A DNA stretch of 64,000 nt, taken from contig NZ_CP013380.1 of the NCBI RefSeq assembly GCF_001513745.1, positions 62,001 to 126,000 of the forward strand, in the 5' to 3' direction. How positions within the stretch are numbered: position 1 is the stretch's first letter; every line of letters begins with the position of its first letter. The notes below the pieces were generated by a model, which saw only the letters and a list, made by a program, of their open reading frames with translations, was not told where the DNA came from and did no database searches. Positions 1 through 9,219 of this stretch are shown here, in pieces. A program made the translations under genes and the position numbers. The DNA is from Burkholderia humptydooensis. Its GTDB lineage: Bacteria > Pseudomonadota > Gammaproteobacteria > Burkholderiales > Burkholderiaceae.

Positions 1-1388
1 AGCCGCGCGAGCGCGCCTTGATAGTCGAGCGTGCTCTGCGCGTAGACGTTCACCGATTCGGCGAGCCGCGCGTGGTGATAGATCGCGTCGTTTTCCCAGA
101 ACGTCGAGCTGACCGCGGTGCCGATCGCGCCCGACAGCGTGCGCAGGAAGTTCGACAGCCCCGATGCGCTCGCGAGCCGCTCGTCGGGAATGCTGGAGAG
201 CGTGATCGTCGTCATCGGCACGAAAAAGCATGCGACGCCGATCCCCTGCACGAGCCGAGGCAGGATCACGTGGTTGAACGGCACGTCGAGCGTGAACGTC
301 GAGTTCCAGATCGACACGCCGGCGAACACGACGAATGCGAAGCTCGCGACCATCCGCAGATCGAGCCGGTGCATGTTGCGGCCGATCAGCGGCGACAGCA
401 CGAGCGCGAGGAAGCCGACGGGCGCGGTCGCGAGGCCGGCCAGGCCCGCCGTGTAGCCCATCACGGTCTGCAGCCACAGCGGGAAGATCACGACCGAGCC
501 GAAGAACGCCATGAAGCCGAACGAGATGATCATCGCGCCGAGCGCGAAGTTGCGATCCTTGAAGAGCGACAGATCGACGACCGGCTCCTTCTCGGTGGCC
601 TCCCAGGCGAGCATGAACGCGAGCGACACGACGGCGATCAGCGCGAGCGACGCGATGAACGTCGAATTGAACCAGTCGCGGTCCTTGCCGAGGTCGAGCA
701 TCATCTGCAGGCACGACACGCCGATCACGAGCAGCGCGAGCCCGATCGCGTCGATCCGCTGCTTCGTCGTCTTCGTCTCGCGGCCGCGCAGCAGGAAGAA
801 CGCGCACGCGGCGGAAAACATGCCGATCGGCAGGTTGATGTAGAAGATCCACGGCCACGTGTAGTTGTCGGTGATCCAGCCGCCCATCACGGGGCCGAAG
901 ATCGGCGCGACGATCACCGTCATCGCCCATAGGCCGAGCGCGAGCCCGCGCTTCGCGGGCGGATAGCTGCGCATCAGGATCGTTTGCGACAGCGGCACCA
1001 TCGGGCCGGACACGAGCCCCTGCAACAGCCGGAACGCGATCAGCGATTCGAAGTTCTCCGCGAGGCCGCAAAGCGCGGACGCGATCGTGAACGCGAGCAC
1101 CGACAGCGTGAAGAGCCGCACCTCGCCGACCCGCCGCGCGAGCCAGCCGGTCAGCGGCACCGCGATCGCGGAGGCGACCGAATACGACGAGATCACCCAG
1201 GTGCCTTCGCTCGTCGCGACGCCGAGGCTGCCGGAGATCGTCGGCACCGCGACGTTCGCGATCGACGTGTCGAGCACCTCCATGAACGTGCCGAGCGCGA
1301 GCCCGACCGTCAGCAGCGCGAGCGTGCCGCCCGACAACGGCGCGGGCTCGGCGGGAAGGGAAGCGGAAGCGGGGGCCGTCGCAGCCAT
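1..1388 (-). CDS. DHA2-family (EmrB/QacA-type) MFS drug exporter, C-terminus cut by window edge
   Basis: Inner-membrane proton-driven exporter. About 462 residues are visible from the ATG at 1388, and the frame runs off the left edge. The N-terminus carries the DHA2 signature FMEVLDTSIANVAVPTI (about residues 35-51), followed by a motif-A-like GWLARRVGE. Many hydrophobic segments follow, in line with the 14-helix DHA2 fold. The MarR gene lies 150 bp upstream in the same direction and probably controls it. EmrB proteins normally work with an EmrA membrane-fusion partner, which would lie beyond the edge, and with an outer-membrane channel. The NodT-type gene at 2753 is a plausible partner. Substrate unknown. 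Confidence 0.9.
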   Translation of the reverse strand, partial: MAATAPASASLPAEPAPLSGGTLALLTVGLALGTFMEVLDTSIANVAVPTISGSLGVATSEGTWVISSYSVASAIAVPLTGWLARRVGEVRLFTLSVLAFTIASALCGLAENFESLIAFRLLQGLVSGPMVPLSQTILMRSYPPAKRGLALGLWAMTVIVAPIFGPVMGGWITDNYTWPWIFYINLPIGMFSAACAFFLLRGRETKTTKQRIDAIGLALLVIGVSCLQMMLDLGKDRDWFNSTFIASLALIAVVSLAFMLAWEATEKEPVVDLSLFKDRNFALGAMIISFGFMAFFGSVVIFPLWLQTVMGYTAGLAGLATAPVGFLALVLSPLIGRNMHRLDLRMVASFAFVVFAGVSIWNSTFTLDVPFNHVILPRLVQGIGVACFFVPMTTITLSSIPDERLASASGLSNFLRTLSGAIGTAVSSTFWENDAIYHHARLAESVNVYAQSTLDYQGALAR

Positions 1389-1538
1389 GCGTCAATTCTC
1401 CTGAGGGGCGACTGTTGCCCCGACATGCTTTCGTGCATCGATATCGGCCGGCAGTAAGTGTCTTGTCAGCTTCTGCCCAGACAGATAAATGTGCGGCAAA
1501 CGGGCCGCGATCCGAAGGTCGTTCATGGCCTTTCCCGG

Positions 1539-2042
1539 TCAGCGATCGCCCGGCGGCGGCGCGGCGATCGACGCGGCGCACGCGGAATCGGCCGCGCCCG
1601 GCGCGTTCGCGATGAAGCGCCGCAGCAGGTCCGTCAGGAGCGCGAGCTCGTCGGCCGAGAAGCCCTCGAGCTGCGCGTTCAGCTCGGTCGCGATCAGCGC
1701 GGGCAGCGCCTGCGCGGCCCGCGCGCCGCGCTCGGTCAGCGCGAGCTCGATCACGCGGCGGTCCGATTCGCTGCGCGCGCGCGCGATGAAGCCCTTCTTC
1801 TCGAGCCGGTCGAGCATGCGCGTCATCGAGCCGCTGTCGTACGACAGCTTGCGCGACAGCTCGAACGGCGTGCGCGCATAGCCACGCGCGAGCAACAGGA
1901 TCACGCTGATCTGCTGCGCGGTCAGCTCGAGCGGGCCGAGCGCGCGATCGAGCCGCTCGACGAGCGCCTGCCGCGCCTTCGTCAGGTAATAGCCGAGGCT
2001 CGATTCGAGCTCCATGTGCTCCGGGTCGTAAAGGCCGCTCAT
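1539..2042 (-). CDS. MarR-family transcriptional regulator of the adjacent efflux genes
   Basis: Winged-helix repressor-type protein of 167 aa. The helix-turn-helix and wing are visible: LTAQQISVILLLARG, then SYDSGSMTRMLDRLEKKG and ARSESDRRVIELALTERG. ATG at 2042 is preferred because GGACAGC lies upstream at ribosome-binding distance; a TTG two codons earlier also opens the frame. It is transcribed towards the DHA2 exporter, the classical marR-emrAB layout, where the regulator responds to a phenolic or drug ligand. A promoter and an overlapping palindrome about 60-90 bp upstream suggest autoregulation. Family call firm; ligand not predictable. Confidence 0.9.
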   Translation of the reverse strand: MSGLYDPEHMELESSLGYYLTKARQALVERLDRALGPLELTAQQISVILLLARGYARTPFELSRKLSYDSGSMTRMLDRLEKKGFIARARSESDRRVIELALTERGARAAQALPALIATELNAQLEGFSADELALLTDLLRRFIANAPGAADSACAASIAAPPPGDR

Positions 2043-2102
2043 CGTCAAGCTGTCCGGTCGATTGCACGAACCGCAACAGTGCTTTCCAGGAAAAACGCCG
2101 CC

Positions 2103-2131
2103 AGTATCTTGAATATTTATTGCATAGTCAA
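2103..2131 (-). promoter_or_regulatory. sigma70-type promoter of the marR-exporter operon
   Basis: On the minus strand, TTGACT (2131-2126) and GATACT (2108-2103) are separated by exactly 17 bp. Transcription would start near 2096, about 50 bp before the marR ATG. The -35 box falls inside the palindrome at 2118-2133. Confidence 0.6.
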
Positions 2132-2133
2132 TA
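2118..2133. promoter_or_regulatory. probable MarR operator overlapping the -35 box
   Basis: The dyad TATTG-N6-CAATA lies in an unusually AT-rich patch between the divergent marR and the small plus-strand gene. Palindromes of this size are typical MarR-family binding sites, and this one covers the -35 element of the marR promoter, so binding would block transcription. The assignment to this MarR protein is inferred from position. Confidence 0.5.
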
Positions 2134-2256
2134 TTATTTCGGTCAATGAGTTATACGCTTAATGCGCCGCCAGAGACAATGTTCTGACTCGCTCGTTCTG
2201 ACCTGCTTAGCACGCGCCGCCGCTTTTCGTTCGGCATGCGTCCCGAGGATTTCCCC

Positions 2257-2541
2257 ATGCCGTTCCTGAAACATGCCGCCGGAGCGCTGCGCCGCAACCT
2301 CTCCGACACCGCCCGTCATACGCTGTCCGGTCCGCATCGCGGCTGGAAGATCGCGCTGTACGCGGCGCTGCTGATCGTGCCGGGCGGCTCGCTCGCGGCG
2401 CTCGGGTTCGCCTGGTTCGATCAGCGGCGGCACCGCGGCGCGCGCAACGGCGGCGGCCGGGCCACGTCGGTTCAGGAACCGTCGACGCCGCAGCCATGCC
2501 TCGCCGCTGCGCATGGCGAGCCCGCCCGCTGCTGCTCGTGA
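2257..2541 (+). CDS. small single-pass membrane protein of unknown function
   Basis: A 94-aa product with a basic N-terminus (about residues 1-34), one hydrophobic segment around residues 36-55 (ALYAALLIVPGGSLAALGFA) and a basic, low-complexity tail. ATG at 2257 is preferred to the in-frame ATG at 2236 because CGAGGAT stands just before it. No family recognised. It sits divergently from marR and ahead of the NodT-type gene; a link to efflux is possible but not shown. The frame has coding-like third-position GC in its first two thirds, but the C-terminal third could be spurious. Confidence 0.5.
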   Translation: MPFLKHAAGALRRNLSDTARHTLSGPHRGWKIALYAALLIVPGGSLAALGFAWFDQRRHRGARNGGGRATSVQEPSTPQPCLAAAHGEPARCCS

Positions 2542-2752
2542 AAGGCCGTCCGCGCACGGCTGCCGACGCGCGCGTAACGCGCGGTAAACCGATCCGCCAC
2601 GCCGGTAACACATCCGGCCCCATCCGCGCCTTAACCTAGCGTCTGCGCATTCCCGCACCCGTCAGTTACCATTTCGGCCACGCCGTCGGCGTTTCGGCCG
2701 CATCGCCCGCTCGCCCGGTTCACCGGCGGCCGCCTCGACAGGAATCCAGAAC

Positions 2753-4381
2753 ATGCCGCATGTCCCACATCCGCGCGCGCGCCGCGCGCTGAGCGCCGCC
2801 GTCGCCGCAGCGGCCGCCGTGCTGCTCGCCGGCTGCGCGGTCGGGCCCGACTATCACCGCCCCGACGCGGCGATTCCCGCCGCGTACAAGGAAGCCCCGC
2901 CCGGCTGGAAGGTCGCGCAGCCGGCCGACCGCGCGGACCGCGGACCGTGGTGGTCGGTCTACGACGATCCGCAACTGAACGGGCTGATCGACAAGCTCAA
3001 CGCGTCGAACCAGACCGTCGCGCAATATGCGGCCGCGTACCGGCAGGCGCGCGCGCTCGTCGCCGAGGCGCGCGCGTCGTATTTCCCGACGCTCGGGCTG
3101 ACCGCGAGCGAATCGCGCGCGTCGAGCGCGCTGTCGTCGGGCACCGCGTCGCGCGGCACGACGCGCACGATCGGCAACACCTACAGCGTCGGGCTCGACG
3201 CGTCGTGGGAGCCGGACCTGTGGGGCAAGGTGAGCCGCACGGTCGGCGCGCAGAAGGCGGGCGAAGCGGCCGCCGCCGCCGATCTCGCGAACGCGCGGCT
3301 GTCCGCGCAGGCGACGCTCGCGCAGACCTATTTCCAGTTGCGCGCCGCGGACGCGACGCAAAAGCTCCTCGACGACACCGTCGCGTCGTACCAGAAATCG
3401 CTGCAGCTCACGCAGAACCAGTATGCGCAGGGCGTCGCCGCGCGCTCGGACGTGATCCAGGCGCAGACGCAACTGCAATCGGCGCAGGCCGCCGCGATCG
3501 ACAACGGCATCGTGCGCGCGCAGTACGAGCACGCGATCGCGACGCTCGTCGGCGAGCCGGCATCGACGTTCGCGCTGCCGCCGATGCCGCTCACGGCCGA
3601 GCCGCCCGCGATGCCGATCGACGTGCCGTCGGCGATTCTCGAGCGGCGGCCCGACGTCGCCGCCGCCGAGCGGCGCGCGGCCGCCGCGAACGAGCAGATC
3701 GGCGTCGCGATCGCCGCGTTTTTCCCGACGCTCACGCTGTCCGCCTCAGGCGGCTTCCAGAGCTCGGTGTGGTCGCAGCTCTTCACGCTGCCCGCGCGCT
3801 TCTGGTCGGTCGGCCCGCAGCTCGCCGCGACGCTGTTCGACGCGGGCCTGCGCGCCGCGCAGACGGAAGCCGCGCGCGCGACCTACGATCAGGACGTGGC
3901 CGCGTACCGGGCCGCGGTGCTGTCCGCGTTCCAGGACGTCGAGGACAACCTCGCGTCGCAGCGCATCCTCGAACAGGAAATCGTCGTGCAGCGGCAGGCG
4001 GTCGAGTCCGCGCAGCATGCGCTCGACATCACGCTCAATCAGTACAAGGCGGGCACCGTCGGCTATCTGAACGTGCTGACCGCGCAGACGACCGCGTTCA
4101 GCGCGCGGCAGAAACTCACGACGATCATCGGGCAGCGGATGGTGTCGTCGGTCGGGCTCGTGAAGGCGCTGGGCGGCGGATGGGACGTGTCGCAGATCGC
4201 GCGCGAGACAGGTGGCGTGCAGGCGCCCGCCGCGCTGCCGGCATCCGCGCCGGCTGGGGCGGCGGCACCGGCAGCCGCGCCGGCGGCGGCCGTTCGTCCG
4301 GCGGACCGGTCGGCGGCCGTGGTCGCGACGGCCGCGACCGATGCGCCGGCTGTTCGAACGAGCGCCACGCCCGCGCAGTGA
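2753..4381 (+). CDS. NodT/OprM-family outer-membrane efflux lipoprotein
   Basis: Outer-membrane channel of tripartite efflux pumps, 542 aa. A lipoprotein signal peptide ends in the lipobox LLAGC (Cys28), followed by the family sequence AVGPDYHRPD. Two outer-membrane efflux repeats follow, with typical stretches such as PDVAAAERRAAAANEQIGVA and a C-terminal repeat ending in a GYLNVLTAQTTAFSARQK-type helix. The last 55 or so residues are an Ala/Pro-rich tail beyond the usual family end. ATG at 2753 follows AGGAATCCAGAAC. It stands near the MarR/DHA2 genes but on the opposite strand, so joint function is plausible, not proven. Confidence 0.92.
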   Translation: MPHVPHPRARRALSAAVAAAAAVLLAGCAVGPDYHRPDAAIPAAYKEAPPGWKVAQPADRADRGPWWSVYDDPQLNGLIDKLNASNQTVAQYAAAYRQARALVAEARASYFPTLGLTASESRASSALSSGTASRGTTRTIGNTYSVGLDASWEPDLWGKVSRTVGAQKAGEAAAAADLANARLSAQATLAQTYFQLRAADATQKLLDDTVASYQKSLQLTQNQYAQGVAARSDVIQAQTQLQSAQAAAIDNGIVRAQYEHAIATLVGEPASTFALPPMPLTAEPPAMPIDVPSAILERRPDVAAAERRAAAANEQIGVAIAAFFPTLTLSASGGFQSSVWSQLFTLPARFWSVGPQLAATLFDAGLRAAQTEAARATYDQDVAAYRAAVLSAFQDVEDNLASQRILEQEIVVQRQAVESAQHALDITLNQYKAGTVGYLNVLTAQTTAFSARQKLTTIIGQRMVSSVGLVKALGGGWDVSQIARETGGVQAPAALPASAPAGAAAPAAAPAAAVRPADRSAAVVATAATDAPAVRTSATPAQ

Positions 4382-4444
4382 CGAAACCGGCCGGCGGCCC
4401 GCCGGTCGGCGCATCGGCGCATCGGCAACTTGCCGCCTTCGGCG

Positions 4445-5236
4445 TCAGCGCGCCGCGTCGCCGTAGATCAACGACACCGCGCCGCCGCCGATCGGATGGC
4501 CGAGCAGGTTCAGCAGGCCCGCGAGGTTGTCGCGCTGCTCGGGCGCGGCGCTCGCGGTGCCGCGAAACGACGCGCCCGTCGCGCCGAAATTTCCTTGCCC
4601 CGACATCATCAGCGGCCCTTTCGACGTCGACAGGTCGAGCGTCGAATTCGCGCCGCGCGCCTCGAGCACCGCGCGGTACGACCCGAGCGGCTTCACGCGC
4701 GACACGCGCGAGCTCATGTCGGTGATCGTCACGGTGAGCTGGCCGAACGCGTCCTTGCCGAAGAGCCGCCAGTCGGTCCAGTCGAGCCGCACGTCACCCT
4801 GCAGGTCGAGCGTGTTGAACGGCGTGCCGAGCCCCGCGAGCAGCGACGCCGGCACCGCCATCGCCCCCGCCGACAGCACCGCGCCGCGCAGCGTCGCATC
4901 GAGCGTGACCCCGTCGGGCATCGCGTCGGTCTGGCGCAACCGCATCCGCACGCGCCCGGTGAAGAGCGGCCAGAACTGCGTGCGCCATTCGACGCGTCCG
5001 GGCAACAGCGTCGACGCGCTGCGGTCCGCGCCGGGCGCGAGCAGGAGCGTCGCCGAGCCGCGCCAGAGCGAGCCTTCCGGGTCGACGAGATTGACGTGGC
5101 CGCCCGTCGCGCGCGCGAACTGCGGCGTCACCCACGACGCAGGCAGCAGCGCGACGAGCGTGACGAGCATCGCCGCGCCGCCGACGACGACCCACGGCGC
5201 GACGCGCCGGATGCGCATCGGCCAGGTCATCGGCAT
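4445..5236 (-). CDS. gspN: type II secretion system protein N
   Basis: Accessory inner-membrane protein of the type II secretion machine, about 263 aa. One N-terminal membrane segment (VAPWVVVGGAAMLVTLVALL) precedes a periplasmic domain with the GspN-type feature VNLVDPEGSLWRGSATLLL. The start is uncertain. ATG at 5236 has a good GGCGGAG site, while a GTG at 5278 overlaps the gspM stop by 4 bp and is in frame. It is the last gene of the gspG-to-N operon and faces the NodT gene tail to tail. Confidence 0.88.
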   Translation of the reverse strand: MPMTWPMRIRRVAPWVVVGGAAMLVTLVALLPASWVTPQFARATGGHVNLVDPEGSLWRGSATLLLAPGADRSASTLLPGRVEWRTQFWPLFTGRVRMRLRQTDAMPDGVTLDATLRGAVLSAGAMAVPASLLAGLGTPFNTLDLQGDVRLDWTDWRLFGKDAFGQLTVTITDMSSRVSRVKPLGSYRAVLEARGANSTLDLSTSKGPLMMSGQGNFGATGASFRGTASAAPEQRDNLAGLLNLLGHPIGGGAVSLIYGDAAR

Positions 5237-5274
5237 CCGGGCACTCCGCCGGCCGTATAGCGCATCGACATCGC

Positions 5275-5778
5275 TCACTTGACCGACGCCGGCTGCAGCA
5301 CGGCCGTCAGATCGACCTGGCCGTCCTCCTTGAGCGCGCTCACGTGCGCTTCGACGACCTGCGCCTTGAACTGGCGGCGCACGTCGTCGAGCCACTGCGT
5401 CCACGCGGGGAACGACGCGTTTTTCAACTGGATCTGCACGCCGCCGCCAACGACTTGCGGCGCCGCCGCCGCGAGCCCGTGATCGGACAGCGACGCGGCG
5501 AGCGCATCCTTCAACGCGACGCCCGTCGGCGCGACGCCTTGCGCCGCGCCCGCGAGCGAGCGCGCTTCATTCGCCTGCGCGGTCATCTCGGCGAGCTCGT
5601 GACGCATCGTCGGCAGCTCGCGCTGGATTCGCGCGCGGCCTTCCTGCGCGGGCGACCACAGCACCGAATAGGCGATCGCCACCGCGAGCGCCGCGCCGCC
5701 CCAGCCAAGCAGCAGCTTCTCGCGCGCAGTGCGGCCCTCCCAGAACTGGGTCAGCGCTTCGTTGAACTCCGTTTTCAT
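5275..5778 (-). CDS. gspM: type II secretion system protein M
   Basis: Bitopic inner-membrane protein of 167 aa that pairs with GspL in the assembly platform. A short cytoplasmic N-terminus (EFNEALTQFWEGRTAREKLL) is followed by one membrane helix at about residues 22-41, then a helical periplasmic part and a small ferredoxin-like domain. Its ATG overlaps the gspL stop by 4 bp (ATGA), indicating translational coupling. Size and topology match GspM; position between gspL and gspN confirms it. Confidence 0.92.
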   Translation of the reverse strand: MKTEFNEALTQFWEGRTAREKLLLGWGGAALAVAIAYSVLWSPAQEGRARIQRELPTMRHELAEMTAQANEARSLAGAAQGVAPTGVALKDALAASLSDHGLAAAAPQVVGGGVQIQLKNASFPAWTQWLDDVRRQFKAQVVEAHVSALKEDGQVDLTAVLQPASVK

Positions 5779-7208
5779 GACCGGCTCCGAATGGTCCACT
5801 TGCCCGTGCTGCTGTCGATCTCGCCCGTGAGGCCGTTGCGCGCGAGGCGCTGCGCGAAATCGGGGTCGACCTTGGTCTCGGGCTTGAAGCCGACGTCGAG
5901 CCGGCGATCGTGATAGTCGAGCGACGCGATGCCGTTCGGCGGCAACGGCCCGAGCGAGCGCGCGAGGCCGCTCGCGAGCGACAGGAAATCGTTCGGCGAC
6001 AGCTCGCCCGCCGCGATCCGCAGCCGGTCGAGCTGGCGCGTCATCTGCGCGGGCGGATCGAGCACCGTCGTCGTCTTCGGGAACGCCGACAGCAGCGTCT
6101 CGGTGATCTGCGCGGCGAGCGCGTCGCGTTCGCGCGAGAGCTTCCACCAGTGCGCGTTCGCGCCGATCACCGCGACGACGAGCGTCACCGCCGCGAGCGC
6201 GAGCGGCGCGCGCAGGCGCATGAATGTCGCGCGGTCGAAGCGCCACGGCGCGAACTCGAATTCGAACTGGCACAGGTCGAAACGGGCGTCGAGCGCGCGG
6301 CGCACGAGCGCGTCGAACGGCCAGATCGCGGCGCCCGGCAGCAGGCGCTTGTCGTCGAGCGGCCGCACCGACGCGAGCTGCGGCTCGGCGCCCGGCTCGC
6401 CGAGCTCGTAGAGCTCGAGCGGCGTGCCGTTCGCGAGCGCCTCGAGCGTCGTCACCGCGGTCGACACCGGCGCGGCGAAGCCTTCGCCGAGCGCGCCGCG
6501 CGCGAGCGCGAGCTCGACGCGCGGCGCGGCGGCCACCTCCGGCAGCAGCGCCGCCGATTCCTCGGCGAGCGACGGCGCGCTCGCCGTCGCGGCCAGGCCG
6601 AGCGCGACCGCGACGATCGATTCGGCCGGCGCAACGGCGTCCGCCGCCGCGCCGTCGGCGGCCGCGTGGCCGCTGCCCGGCGCGCCGGCCGCGGCTTCGC
6701 GCGCGGCCGACTGCTCGAGCGCGGCAACGGCCTCGGCCTCGGCCGCTCCAGCCGCATCGCGCCGTGACGCAGGCGGCAGGCAGCGCGTGACGGGGACCGC
6801 GCGCAGATGGCGATGCCCCGCCGCGGCGAACGCGTCGACGATGAACTTGAACCACGCGCGGTCGATCACCGCGAGCACGCGGCGCCCGCCGTCGAGCGCC
6901 GCCGGGTCGACTGCGATATGGCAGCCCTGCGGATCCTGGATCAGTTGATCCTCGATGATGTTCGGCAGCGCCTGCTTCAGTTTCGGCCCTTTCAGCGGCG
7001 GCACCGTCTGTTCGAGCATCAGCAGGTCGCGGGCGGCGACGACGAGCACCGTCGTCGCCGCCTGAGGCAGCAGCGCGAACGCCGCGCGGCCCGCGCGCTG
7101 CGTGTGGCCGCTCTTGTCGACGAGCGCGAACGGCAGCTCGGGCCATTGCCATTCCTGCAACGGCACGGCCGGCTCGCGCGGCGGCAATAGGACAATCAAC
7201 GTGCTCAA
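5775..7208 (-). CDS. gspL: type II secretion system protein L
   Basis: Inner-membrane assembly-platform protein of 477 aa. A large cytoplasmic actin-like domain (which in the family binds the GspE ATPase) is followed by one membrane helix (ALAAVTLVVAVIGANAHWW) and a periplasmic domain that pairs with GspM. The start codon appears to be TTG at 7208, preceded by GAGAGGAGC; no suitable ATG lies nearby. An Ala-rich insert of roughly 80 residues in the middle of the cytoplasmic domain is low in complexity and probably a disordered linker. Confidence 0.92.
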   Translation of the reverse strand: MSTLIVLLPPREPAVPLQEWQWPELPFALVDKSGHTQRAGRAAFALLPQAATTVLVVAARDLLMLEQTVPPLKGPKLKQALPNIIEDQLIQDPQGCHIAVDPAALDGGRRVLAVIDRAWFKFIVDAFAAAGHRHLRAVPVTRCLPPASRRDAAGAAEAEAVAALEQSAAREAAAGAPGSGHAAADGAAADAVAPAESIVAVALGLAATASAPSLAEESAALLPEVAAAPRVELALARGALGEGFAAPVSTAVTTLEALANGTPLELYELGEPGAEPQLASVRPLDDKRLLPGAAIWPFDALVRRALDARFDLCQFEFEFAPWRFDRATFMRLRAPLALAAVTLVVAVIGANAHWWKLSRERDALAAQITETLLSAFPKTTTVLDPPAQMTRQLDRLRIAAGELSPNDFLSLASGLARSLGPLPPNGIASLDYHDRRLDVGFKPETKVDPDFAQRLARNGLTGEIDSSTGKWTIRSRS

Positions 7209-7232
7209 GAGCTCCTCTCCCGGATGGCGTTG

Positions 7233-8489
7233 TTATAGCTGATCGCGAATGCGCACGATGCGCGTCGTGTGCGTGGTCGGATCACGATACACGAGCGACG
7301 TGCGATCCACGACCGCCCGGTCGTGCTCGATCCGGCCATGCACGATGAAATAGCTCGACGTGACGTCGATCTGGCCCGAATCGAGGTTCACGGTCGGCGC
7401 GCCGGCGCCGCGCAGCGCGAGCGTCACGTCGCCGACGTTGCGGAAGAACACGGTCTCGCGCCGCGACACGAGCGCCTGCGCGGACGACACGGACATCCCC
7501 GGCACGAGCGCCGCGATCACCTCGGCGGGCGCGGTGTTCAGATTGACGGGCGTCACCGTCGGCAGCACGGTGACGAACGGGCGCAGCCGCTCGACCATCT
7601 CCGGCGTGAAACCCTCGACGTCAAGCAGCGAATCGACGCTCGTCATCATCAGCGGCGCGGGCCTGCGGCCTTCGCCGCCCGCAATGCCCGGCTCGTCGGT
7701 GAAATTGCCGCCGCTCTCGGTGCCGCCGTCCGGCAGCGGAACGGGCACGCCGCTCGCGGCGCCCGGCAACTGGGCCGCCTGGAAGCGCGTCGCCGACTGC
7801 CTGAGTCCCGCGCGCACGCGGCGCGCGACGATCTTCGCGAGCTGCTGGTCGAGCCCGAGCGTCGACAGCAGCCGCTGGAACGTCTGCACCTGCGCAGCGT
7901 TCAGTTGCAGCGCACCCGGCGCGGGCGACGACACGAGATCGCGCAGGTTGAACTTCGCCTGCGCGTCCTCGATCGAGCCGGACAGAAAAGTGTCCGCGCC
8001 TCCGGCCGCGTCGGTCACGCCGACGCGGCCGAGAAAGTCGGACAGCTTCGTCTTCGCGATCGGCACCGCCCAGATCCCGCCGAGATAGGTGATGCCGGGC
8101 GCCGTGTCGCCTTCGGAGCGCAGCACCATCCGCGTCCAGTCGAGCGCGCCGCGCGCGACCCACTGCGCCTGCGCGAGCAGCCGCTGGTTCTCGATCCGGC
8201 GCACCTGCACCTGCTGGCGCCACAGCATCCCGGAGACGAGGATCGCCGACAGCGCGACGACGAGCAGCGCGTTGATGATCGCGACGCCGCGCTCGCGATG
8301 CGCGAGCGCTTGCGAACAGCGCGCGGGCGGGCAAACGCGGAAATCGCCGTCTGCGCCGCTGCCGCCGCTGCGCGGCGCGCACGGCAAACGCGTCGACGCC
8401 GGGCGCGCCGGGCCCGGAGCGTGCGGGCCAAGCGGCGCGCGCCAGCGGCGAAGCAAAGCGAAACGAACGAGGAGGGCGAAGGCGCGCAT
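7233..8489 (-). CDS. gspK: type II secretion minor pseudopilin K
   Basis: Pseudopilus-tip subunit of 418 aa. The prepilin signature is HRERG followed by VAIINALLVVALSAILVS; unlike the other pseudopilins it has no glutamate at +5, as is usual for GspK. A large globular domain follows, with helix-hairpin-helix-like sequence (VNLNTAPAEVIAALVPGMS). The leader before the cleavage glycine is about 68 residues from the ATG at 8489, far longer than usual, with no nearer ATG/GTG visible. The gspJ stop is one base upstream of this gene. Confidence 0.92.
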   Translation of the reverse strand: MRAFALLVRFALLRRWRAPLGPHAPGPARPASTRLPCAPRSGGSGADGDFRVCPPARCSQALAHRERGVAIINALLVVALSAILVSGMLWRQQVQVRRIENQRLLAQAQWVARGALDWTRMVLRSEGDTAPGITYLGGIWAVPIAKTKLSDFLGRVGVTDAAGGADTFLSGSIEDAQAKFNLRDLVSSPAPGALQLNAAQVQTFQRLLSTLGLDQQLAKIVARRVRAGLRQSATRFQAAQLPGAASGVPVPLPDGGTESGGNFTDEPGIAGGEGRRPAPLMMTSVDSLLDVEGFTPEMVERLRPFVTVLPTVTPVNLNTAPAEVIAALVPGMSVSSAQALVSRRETVFFRNVGDVTLALRGAGAPTVNLDSGQIDVTSSYFIVHGRIEHDRAVVDRTSLVYRDPTTHTTRIVRIRDQL

Positions 8490-8490
8490 G

Positions 8491-9219
8491 TCACTCCCCG
8501 ATGAGGAAAACGCGCGTGATCGGCACGCGCAGCGACGTCGCGCCGATGCTGACCTCGAGCCCCGTCACCGCGCGCGGCGGCGGCGCATTGCCGAGCATCG
8601 GCACCTTGAGCGCGTTGTTGTTCTGTTCGAGCGCGTTGTCGGCGTCCGGCATGCTGGTCGTCCAGCCGACCTTCGGCACGTACAGCCGCGCGTTGATCAT
8701 GCCGACGCCGCGCATCAGCGGCACCTCGCTCCAGCCTTCGGTGCCGCCGCCGCGCAGCGCGTCGCGCAACGCGTTGACGTCGCCGATCGGCGGCGACGCG
8801 TAACGCACGACGCGGCCGCTCGAGATCCGGTAGCGCACGACCTGCAGCCGCGGCGCCGCGCCCGGCGCGTCGAACTCGCGCACGATCTGCAGCGTGTCGC
8901 CCGCGACGCGCACCGCGGGCTGGCCCGCTTCGTCGTCGGTCGCGGCGCGCCGCGCGTCGATGCGCATCTGGTCGAACATCTGCGCGAACACGCGCTCGTC
9001 CTCCATCGCGGCCGCCACCTTCTCGCGGCCGCGGATGATCTGGTCGAGCCCGCGCCACGACAGGATCGCGATCACCGCGAGAATCGTGATCGCGATCATC
9101 ATCTCGATCAGCGTGAAGCCGCGCGCGCCGTCGCGCGCGCTTCGCAGGAAGGCGCGGCGCGCCCGCCGGGGGCGCTTCTCGCCGGGTGCGCGGCGCTCAG
9201 AGCGGACGGCTGGTTTCAT
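8491..9219 (-). CDS. gspJ: type II secretion minor pseudopilin J
   Basis: Minor pseudopilin of 242 aa that forms the tip complex with GspI and GspK. Prepilin-peptidase motif: GARG then FTLIEMMIAITILAVIAILS, with the key Glu at +5 and a hydrophobic helix. The leader is about 34 residues and strongly basic. ATG at 9219 lies inside the end of gspI (23-bp overlap), so the two are translated in tandem. The globular domain ends in the conserved-looking LRVPITRVFLIGE. Confidence 0.92.
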   Translation of the reverse strand: MKPAVRSERRAPGEKRPRRARRAFLRSARDGARGFTLIEMMIAITILAVIAILSWRGLDQIIRGREKVAAAMEDERVFAQMFDQMRIDARRAATDDEAGQPAVRVAGDTLQIVREFDAPGAAPRLQVVRYRISSGRVVRYASPPIGDVNALRDALRGGGTEGWSEVPLMRGVGMINARLYVPKVGWTTSMPDADNALEQNNNALKVPMLGNAPPPRAVTGLEVSIGATSLRVPITRVFLIGE

